This document shows, in pieces, positions 6,495-11,860 of a stretch of 15,026 nt of DNA. This stretch comes from Vicinamibacteria bacterium. GTDB lineage: Bacteria; Acidobacteriota; Vicinamibacteria; Vicinamibacterales; UBA2999. Location: positions 1 through 15,026 of the forward strand of contig JAICQE010000110.1 of NCBI GenBank assembly GCA_025938035.1, in the 5' to 3' direction. Under the pieces are notes generated by a model that saw only the letters and a list, made by a program, of their open reading frames with translations, did no database searches and was not told the origin of the DNA. Made by a program: the position numbers and the translations under genes. The first letter of the stretch is position 1. The number at the start of each line of letters is the position of its first letter.

Positions 6495-7414
6495 CTCAAT
6501 ACGTCGGCTGCGACCACGCGCGAACCCTGCTCGAAGGGTTGATCGACGGTGAACTGTCGATGGCGGATCAGCTCGCCGTCGAATCGCATCTCCGCTGGTG
6601 CGACACGTGCGCGCTCCGTGTGGAGGACATGCGCCTCATCGGCGCCTCGCTGCGGGCGACGTCCGCCGCGCGGCCGGCGGATGACGTGGACGAGGGCGCA
6701 TTGACGGTGTTGACGGAAAGCCTGCTTGTCCGTGTGCGCACCGAGCGCGCGCAGTCGTTCGCGTCCCGCGTGCGCGAGATGGTGACCGACAGCCGGCTGC
6801 TCTGGCCCGCGCTCGGCGCCACGGCATCCGTGCTGTTGTGCGTGGCCGCGGCCACCAGCGTGCTGCGCGCCTCCACCATCCAGGAACCGGATTCACTGGC
6901 GGCGATGATTTCAGCCCTTGGCAGCCCCGGCTCGGAGATGCGTCCGCTCCGTCCGGCAGACAACGGCATCTCGTTCCCGCGGTTGAGCGAAAACGACGGC
7001 ATGCGCGCGAGCGGGACGATCGAGCAGATTCCCGAAGACGACGTGATCTACGCCTTCCGCACCGTGATCGGCCGTGATGGAAGCCTGTCGGATACGGAAC
7101 TGCTCTCCGGCGACGACACGCCGTTGGCGGATCGCCGTGCGGTGGCGCGGGCGCTGGCGCAGGAGATGGCGCTGCTCAACGCCGTGAACACCACACGGTT
7201 CGTCCCCGCGCAGACGCCGCTCGGTCACGCCGTGGCCGTCGATATGGTGTGGCTGGTCGCCAAGACGACGGTCGCTGCGCCTGATTTGTTCCGCAGTCAG
7301 CCCGCCCGCGTGGAAACGCGCGTGAAAGTGATCCAGAAGCCGGCGGCGCCGGAACCAGCCGCTCCGCCGCTCAGCGGTCAGCCGGCAGCGCTGCGCGACT
7401 CATCGACGGCCTGA
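6491..7414 (+). CDS. Zinc-finger (zf-HC2) membrane anti-sigma factor
   Basis: A 307-residue protein. The N-terminal cytosolic domain has the ZAS/zf-HC2 signature H33-x3-C37-x2-C40 (HLRWCDTC) with C7/H9 upstream as further possible metal ligands. This domain usually traps the partner sigma factor. One membrane helix lies at about 103-125 (LLWPALGATASVLLCVAAATSVL). The roughly 180-residue outer part contains DDVIYAFRTVIGRDGSLSDTELL, which resembles the beta-strand pattern of TonB C-terminal domains, and ends in a Pro/Ala-rich tail. The gene starts inside the sigma stop codon. Its last 15 bp overlap tail to tail with the propeller gene on the other strand. Release could be by proteolysis or by a zinc/redox change; no protease gene of the RseP type is in the window. 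Confidence 0.88.
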   Translation: MTQYVGCDHARTLLEGLIDGELSMADQLAVESHLRWCDTCALRVEDMRLIGASLRATSAARPADDVDEGALTVLTESLLVRVRTERAQSFASRVREMVTDSRLLWPALGATASVLLCVAAATSVLRASTIQEPDSLAAMISALGSPGSEMRPLRPADNGISFPRLSENDGMRASGTIEQIPEDDVIYAFRTVIGRDGSLSDTELLSGDDTPLADRRAVARALAQEMALLNAVNTTRFVPAQTPLGHAVAVDMVWLVAKTTVAAPDLFRSQPARVETRVKVIQKPAAPEPAAPPLSGQPAALRDSSTA

Positions 7415-9631
7415 TCCCGCTCCAGCGGGCGCGCTCGCCGGCGCCTCGCCGCGCGCGCTGGAGACGTTGTTCAACGCATCCGCCGCGCGGACGATCACAC
7501 CGCGCGCAGCCGCTTCGCCCTCCAGCACCAGCTCGAACTGTTCAACCCGCGAGTCGGCAATGCCGTCCTTCGGGTAGATCGTCTGCCACCGGTCGCCGTC
7601 GAGTGAATAGTCGGCCCGTTGCACCGCGGAATACTCGTCGCGGACGTCGAACTCGAGGACGAGACGCGTCCCCTCGCGGCGCACCGACGAGATCGTGATT
7701 TCCGGTGGCGCGTTGTCGATATCGAAGGCGCTGCTCTCGAGGGCGCCCGTCAGTGCGGTCGAGGGTGAATTCGAGCCGGCGTCGGATGCGACGACGCGCA
7801 GCAGATAACTGCCGTTGGGAACCGATGTCGTGTCCCACACGGTGATCGGATCGATGACCGCGCGCTGCAGGACCTTCCACGACGTTTCGCCTTCGCGGCG
7901 ATAGAACACGTCGTAGGTCATCTCGTCCTTGTTGTCGTCCTCCGCGCGCCAGACGAACGTGCGCAGACCCTTCTGATACACGCGCCGTCCGAGATTCGGC
8001 GGGGAGCCGGGTGTCGTGGCCGCGTTGCGCCGATCCGGCAGGTCGCCGTCGAAGCCGGCGATCTCGGGGTCGGTCGGGAACGGCCGCTGGAAGACGGTTC
8101 CCGGCGGATGGAGGGTGATCGACGTGACGCGCGGGCGCTGATTGCGTGGCAGATAGGCCGCCGAGACCGACGTCAGCAGCGGCGACTCGCCTTTGGCGCC
8201 GACGAGGATCGCGCGCCACTGCAGGTAACGCGCCCGCGGGCTGGTGATCGCGCTGCCCGACTGGTTCGTATAGGCAGGTGCCCAGTCGCTCCAGGTCTCG
8301 TCCGGCGTACGCGTGTTGCCCGAGCGCGTCGAGACTTCGACGCGTGTGCCCGCCGGAGCCTGCGTCCGCCAGCGAATCGTGCCCCAGGCCGCCACGGTCT
8401 GTGCGTCGCGGACATCGGACGTGTAGGTGCCGCGTTCGGCGCGCGCGGCCGACAGGCGGAGCAGCTTGCCCGGATTGGACGTGGCGAGGAGCATGCGTCC
8501 GTCGCGTTCGGAGAGGATCGATGTGACCTGCTGGACGTTGGCGCGAACGACCAGCGTCGGCTGATACGGTTCGCCCGAGAGCCGATAAATCTTCCCCTTG
8601 TTGCCGGTGGCGACGAGCAGGTTGCCGTTGGCTTCGACGGCGAGATCGTAGGGCGTGTCCTCGCGGAGCTCCCACACCAGGTCCCACGCGCCGTCGCTGC
8701 TGATCCGGTAGATCGCCCCGGTCACCGGTCCCGTGCTGCGCGGGGTCTGCAGCGGCGGTGGGCCGCCGCCGGACGGCTCCGCGATACCGATGGCTGTGAC
8801 CTCGGCGGTCACGCTGACGACCGGCGTCGGCCCCGGCGTGTCGGGGGCGGGCGGAGGAGTGGAGCCCGGGGTTCCCGCGACACGGCTGCTGACCGCGATC
8901 GCGTACATCGTTCCGTCCTTGTCGACGCGGATGGTCCGGATCTCGTTGAAGCTCGAGTCGAGGATCACGAACGGTTTTCCGGCGGAATCGATGCGGAACA
9001 CGCGGCCCGGCGACTCGGTTCCGGCAAGCAGGCGTCCCTGCGTATCGAAGGCGAGCGTCATCGCGTGCGTCGCCTTGGTCTCGTAGAAGACCGTTCCCTT
9101 GCCGTCCGGGGTGATGCGGTAGATCACGCCCTTGTCGCCGGTGGCGGCAAAGACGTTCCCGGACTTGTCGACAGCCAGGCTCCAGATATAGCGGTCGTCG
9201 GGATCGAAAAACACTGACGACTTGCCGGTTGCGTCGACCTTGTAGACCTTGCCTTGCGGCGACGTGCCGACGTAGATGCCGCCGCCGGGCACAGGCGCGA
9301 TGGCGTGCACCTCCAGCTCTTCGCTGTCGAAAAAGACGCTGCCTTTGCCCGAGGGATCGACGCGGTAGACCTGACCTTCGTTGCCGCTGCCGGCGAAAAG
9401 GGTCCCGTCGGCCAGCGCGACCGCCGTCCAGATGAACGGTGCGCTCGAGTCGTACACCGGCGTCGAGGTCGGTCCGAGCGTCAGCCGTCCGTAGGAGTCA
9501 ATCGAGAGGTTCTCGACTTCTCCCTTCAGAAAGTCTGCTTCGGTCGATACCTGCCAGAAGGTGGGGAGCGCCGCCTCGACCGACAGCGCGGTGCAGACAA
9601 TCAGAAGCAGGACAGCAAATCGTTGAGACAT
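7400..9631 (-). CDS. Secreted beta-propeller protein with Ig/Fn3-like C-terminus
   Basis: A 743-residue exported protein with a signal peptide of about 20 residues (AVLLLIVCTALSVEA). Residues about 50-250 hold at least four repeats of roughly 40 residues of the form GxVYRVDxxGKxxVFFD...LAVDxxGNVFAATGDKG, the blade pattern of NHL/Vgb-like or SMP-30-like propellers. A Pro/Gly-rich insertion (252-303) splits the array. More blades follow, around GAIYRISSDG and GNLLVATGNKGKIYRLS. Residues from about 430 on look like beta-sandwich modules (WRTQAPAGTRVEVSTRSG, YDVFYRREGETSWKVL, NGSYLLRVVASDAGSN, APPEITISSVRREG). It probably lies downstream of the SpoIVB-like gene in one transcript and likely acts outside the cytoplasm. 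The ligand or substrate is unknown, and no catalytic motif was seen. Confidence 0.88.
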   Translation of the reverse strand: MSQRFAVLLLIVCTALSVEAALPTFWQVSTEADFLKGEVENLSIDSYGRLTLGPTSTPVYDSSAPFIWTAVALADGTLFAGSGNEGQVYRVDPSGKGSVFFDSEELEVHAIAPVPGGGIYVGTSPQGKVYKVDATGKSSVFFDPDDRYIWSLAVDKSGNVFAATGDKGVIYRITPDGKGTVFYETKATHAMTLAFDTQGRLLAGTESPGRVFRIDSAGKPFVILDSSFNEIRTIRVDKDGTMYAIAVSSRVAGTPGSTPPPAPDTPGPTPVVSVTAEVTAIGIAEPSGGGPPPLQTPRSTGPVTGAIYRISSDGAWDLVWELREDTPYDLAVEANGNLLVATGNKGKIYRLSGEPYQPTLVVRANVQQVTSILSERDGRMLLATSNPGKLLRLSAARAERGTYTSDVRDAQTVAAWGTIRWRTQAPAGTRVEVSTRSGNTRTPDETWSDWAPAYTNQSGSAITSPRARYLQWRAILVGAKGESPLLTSVSAAYLPRNQRPRVTSITLHPPGTVFQRPFPTDPEIAGFDGDLPDRRNAATTPGSPPNLGRRVYQKGLRTFVWRAEDDNKDEMTYDVFYRREGETSWKVLQRAVIDPITVWDTTSVPNGSYLLRVVASDAGSNSPSTALTGALESSAFDIDNAPPEITISSVRREGTRLVLEFDVRDEYSAVQRADYSLDGDRWQTIYPKDGIADSRVEQFELVLEGEAAARGVIVRAADALNNVSSARGEAPASAPAGAGSGRR

Positions 9632-9644
9632 ATCGACGTAAGTG

Positions 9645-9731
9645 AAAGGTCAAAAGGCAAAAGGCAAACGGCAAAAGAGAGATGTCATCCTTTGATCCTC
9701 CTTTGCCTTTTGCCTTTTGCCCTTTGCCTTT
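9645..9731. repeat. Inverted repeat of aaaggc-rich arms between two co-directional genes
   Basis: The left arm (9645-9677) repeats caaaaggcaaaaggcaaacgg. The right arm (9701-9731) repeats ctttgccttttgcctttt and is nearly its reverse complement, with a loop of about 23 nt. In the minus-strand mRNA this hairpin falls between the TAG of the SpoIVB-like gene (9736-9738) and the ATG of the propeller gene (9631). It has the same low-complexity, tandem-unit style as the repeat at 2444-2514, but a different sequence. Confidence 0.75.
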
Positions 9732-9735
9732 CTAT

Positions 9736-11571
9736 CTATTCTTCCAGTGGAAGCGTCAGCGTGCGCGAGCCGGTGACCGCATGGCCGGTCACGATTTCCC
9801 ATTCGCCCCTGAGGGCGCTCTGGAGCGGGCGGAAGCTGCCGCCGTTGCGGTCCGATTCCATGACGGCAAGCACCGAGGGCGGCAGAGCGGCCAGTGATTC
9901 GCCGCGCACGACGGCCCCGCCATCGCGCGTGACCATGCGGACGTACAGCCGGTTGTTTTTCTTGGCGTCGTTGAGGAGCCGGATCATCTGCGGAACGCCG
10001 CGTGTCTGCGCCGGCTGCACCTGCAGTTCCCGCGCCTCCCACTGCGACAGCCGCGCGGCGTCGGCAACCATGATCGACACGCTGCCCGCTGCGTTGGCCG
10101 GAATACGGACGGGCACCGACTTGGTGATCTCCTCGCCGCGGTACGTCCGCAGGAGAACCTTGAGGTCCACGGTCGTGCCGGCCTTGATGCGCGTGCCGTC
10201 CACCCAGGCGCGCTCGAGCGTGGCGCTGCGCGGCTGCTCGCTCGCGTCGATCTCGAGATTGAGGCCTTCGAACTCGACGCCTTCGAACGAGTTTCGCAAC
10301 AGGAAGTTGATCGGGCCGACGACCGACGCCGCGGCGCCGGCAGACGGCTGATCGCCGGTGAACAGATCCTCGAACGCGATCGCGCCATGGTTCTTGATGT
10401 TGGCGCTGCCGCGGAGGGCGTAGGTGCCGACGCCGTTCTGCCGCTCGTACGACTGGAGCGTGTTCAGGATCGACATGTAGGCGAGGATCGGCGTGAACAG
10501 TTCGTCGTTCACCATCGCCATGTTGAACGTCCGGCGGAAGCCGCGCTCGGTGTTGTTCAGCGTCAGTTTGATCGGGATCATCGCCGGACCCGCGCCGAGC
10601 GTGCCCGCAATCGTCGTCGCTCGATCCTGCGAGATCGTGCCGATCACCTCGCCCGTGCTGGCGATCTTCTGCGAGACCAGCAGGCTGGGCAGCACCACAT
10701 GGACATACGCGCGCGTGAGCGGGAACTGCGTCGGGCCGAGCCCGTAGAACGGGTGGCCGAAGCCGTAGACCTTGTCGCCGTCAACGTCGGTCAGCGTGCC
10801 GGTGGCGCCGATTTCCAGGTCGCCGCTGATCAGCGCGACGCCGATCGGATCGCCCGGTCGAAGCCGCGCCGGCGCCGTTCGCGCAGCCGTGGGGGACTGC
10901 CCCGCGCCGGCGAGCGTCGGCACAAAACCCTGCTCATGGAAGATGGATGTCACCGGGGCGACGACCGAAGGGTCGAAACCTCCGAGCGTCAGCGGGGTGG
11001 CAATCGGCCGCAGCAGTGGGCCGAGCCCCGCACTGACGTTGCCGAGGACCTGAACGTCGGACGGGCTCTGGGCAAACGGACGCTGCAGCGAGAACGCCTG
11101 GCGCAGTGACTGCTGGAAACTCTCCGGCGTGAGCGGTCCGGCGACTTCGACCCGCGGCAGCTGCCGCCGCGGCGTCGAGAGGGTCGCATCCGCGATCATT
11201 TCACCAATCGGCGTGATGCCGGCAATCGGTTCTTTCGAGAACTCGCCGAGGGAGTAGGACACCGCGCCGACCAGCCGACCGTCGATATACACCGGGCTCC
11301 CGCTCATCCCGGCGATCACGCCGGCGTTGGCCAGCGGACCGCCTTCCAGCCGCGCGAGAATGAGGTCGCGCTTCGGACCGATGACGTTGCGGAGGACGCC
11401 AAGGATGTGAACCTTGAACTCGTCCAGTCTGTCGCCCTCGAAGACCGTCCGTCCGACCCCGGTCATGCCGGGACGCAGCTCGTCTACCGGGAAGTGGCGG
11501 CTCTGCGCGGGCAGTCCGGCGGCAAGGTAGAGCACGAACGCGAAAAGGGCGGCTCCAGCACGGTAATTCAT
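9736..11571 (-). CDS. Secreted SpoIVB-like (peptidase family S55) protein, apparently permuted
   Basis: A 611-residue exported protein. I start at the ATG at 11571 because it opens a clean signal peptide (MNYRAGAALFAFVLYLAAGLPAQS); the frame stays open to 11673 but that part is not secretory. Residues 35-125 match the second half of the S55 domain: PGMTGVGRTVFEG, EFKVHILGV, then AGVIAGMSGSPVYIDGRLVGAVSY (nucleophile serine within GMSGSP, 88-93). Residues 255-325 match the first half: GATGTLTDVDGDKVYGFGHPF (histidine 273), then ASTGEVIGTISQDR. In SpoIVB the histidine half comes first. The C-terminal 250 residues look beta-rich and have no clear family. In B. subtilis SpoIVB cleaves a signalling partner; the target here is unknown. 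The propeller gene follows 104 bp downstream on the same strand. Confidence 0.85.
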   Translation of the reverse strand: MNYRAGAALFAFVLYLAAGLPAQSRHFPVDELRPGMTGVGRTVFEGDRLDEFKVHILGVLRNVIGPKRDLILARLEGGPLANAGVIAGMSGSPVYIDGRLVGAVSYSLGEFSKEPIAGITPIGEMIADATLSTPRRQLPRVEVAGPLTPESFQQSLRQAFSLQRPFAQSPSDVQVLGNVSAGLGPLLRPIATPLTLGGFDPSVVAPVTSIFHEQGFVPTLAGAGQSPTAARTAPARLRPGDPIGVALISGDLEIGATGTLTDVDGDKVYGFGHPFYGLGPTQFPLTRAYVHVVLPSLLVSQKIASTGEVIGTISQDRATTIAGTLGAGPAMIPIKLTLNNTERGFRRTFNMAMVNDELFTPILAYMSILNTLQSYERQNGVGTYALRGSANIKNHGAIAFEDLFTGDQPSAGAAASVVGPINFLLRNSFEGVEFEGLNLEIDASEQPRSATLERAWVDGTRIKAGTTVDLKVLLRTYRGEEITKSVPVRIPANAAGSVSIMVADAARLSQWEARELQVQPAQTRGVPQMIRLLNDAKKNNRLYVRMVTRDGGAVVRGESLAALPPSVLAVMESDRNGGSFRPLQSALRGEWEIVTGHAVTGSRTLTLPLEE

Positions 11572-11637
11572 TGGGCAGGCTCTCGTTGATGATACGGGTA
11601 AACCTTTGAAATTCCTAGGGTCTGAGCGGCCTGAGCC

Positions 11638-11667
11638 TTGACACCCGTCGGGGTGGTGCATTACGCT
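11638..11667 (+). promoter_or_regulatory. Sigma-70-type promoter of the aroDE-trpEG operon
   Basis: A perfect TTGACA -35 box at 11638-11643, an 18-bp spacer and a weak -10 TACGCT at 11662-11667 (TTACGC one base earlier gives a 17-bp spacer). Transcription would start near 11674, about 16 nt before the leader peptide GTG. It is the only good promoter-like pair I see in the 290-bp gap, and its placement just ahead of the attenuator supports it. Confidence 0.55.
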
Positions 11668-11689
11668 CGTCACTCGTTTTCTTAGACAC

Positions 11690-11764
11690 GTGACGACGTC
11701 TTTTAGCTTCTTCGCGCGCCCGTTTCCCGCCAGCTATTGGTGGTGGTACGGGACTGCACGCTGA
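11690..11764 (+). CDS. Trp attenuator leader peptide (24 aa)
   Basis: A short open frame from GTG 11690 to TGA 11762-11764. Its sequence is unusually aromatic: four Phe (SFSFFARPF), then Tyr-Trp-Trp-Trp-Tyr (11735-11749) followed by GTAR and the stop. Tandem Trp codons a few codons before the stop are the mark of trp operon leader peptides, where a ribosome waiting for charged tRNA-Trp decides the RNA fold ahead. Here the stop codon itself lies inside the antiterminator 5' arm (11760-11771). A ribosome that finishes would cover that arm; one stalled at the Trp codons would leave it free. The start is a GTG without an evident Shine-Dalgarno sequence, and no ATG or TTG is in frame between the preceding stop at 11639 and the Trp codons. 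The product is not expected to have a function beyond regulation. Confidence 0.8.
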   Translation: MTTSFSFFARPFPASYWWWYGTAR

Positions 11765-11830
11765 AGGGGCGGACGCCAGAGTCTAAGACACAGAATTTCG
11801 CAACTCAGGACTTCGAAACGCCTCTTCAGC
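11760..11830 (+). promoter_or_regulatory. Antiterminator of the trp-type attenuator
   Basis: Segment 11760-11771 (gctgaaggggcg) can pair with 11819-11830 (cgcctcttcagc) over 12 continuous base pairs including one G-U. This uses most of the 5' arm of the terminator (11816-11831), so the two folds exclude each other. A weaker upstream pairing, cagc/gctg (11731-11734 with 11760-11763) plus ccc/ggg (11726-11728 with 11766-11768), places the Trp codons in its loop. It could act as the anti-antiterminator when no ribosome is present. Confidence 0.8.
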
Positions 11831-11860
11831 CGGACCGGTTGGAGAGGCGTTTTTTGTTTT
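11816..11860 (+). terminator. Intrinsic terminator (attenuator) ahead of aroDE
   Basis: A 16-bp stem of 11816-11831 with 11837-11852, containing two G-U pairs and a 5-nt loop (ggacc). It is followed by a T-tract (six T, one G, four T) ending at 11860, directly before the aroDE ATG at 11861. The 3' arm contains ggagagg (11841-11847), the best candidate ribosome binding site for aroDE, so the terminator fold would also hide it. The position downstream of a Trp-rich leader peptide identifies it as an attenuator rather than the end of an upstream gene; the upstream gene is on the other strand. Confidence 0.88.

Noticed and set aside
8108..9217. A 369-codon plus-strand frame opposite the propeller gene
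   Set aside because: Arg/Ala/Gly/Asp-rich low-information product with no signal or motif. The minus-strand frame has a signal peptide and regular propeller repeats.
11572..11673. Longer N-terminus for the SpoIVB-like protein
   Set aside because: It would put 34 polar residues before the signal peptide and cover the promoter region of the aroDE operon.
11690..11860. T-box or metabolite riboswitch upstream of aroDE
   Set aside because: No T-box consensus or tRNA specifier loop was seen, while a translated leader with tandem Trp codons and two exclusive hairpins explains the region.
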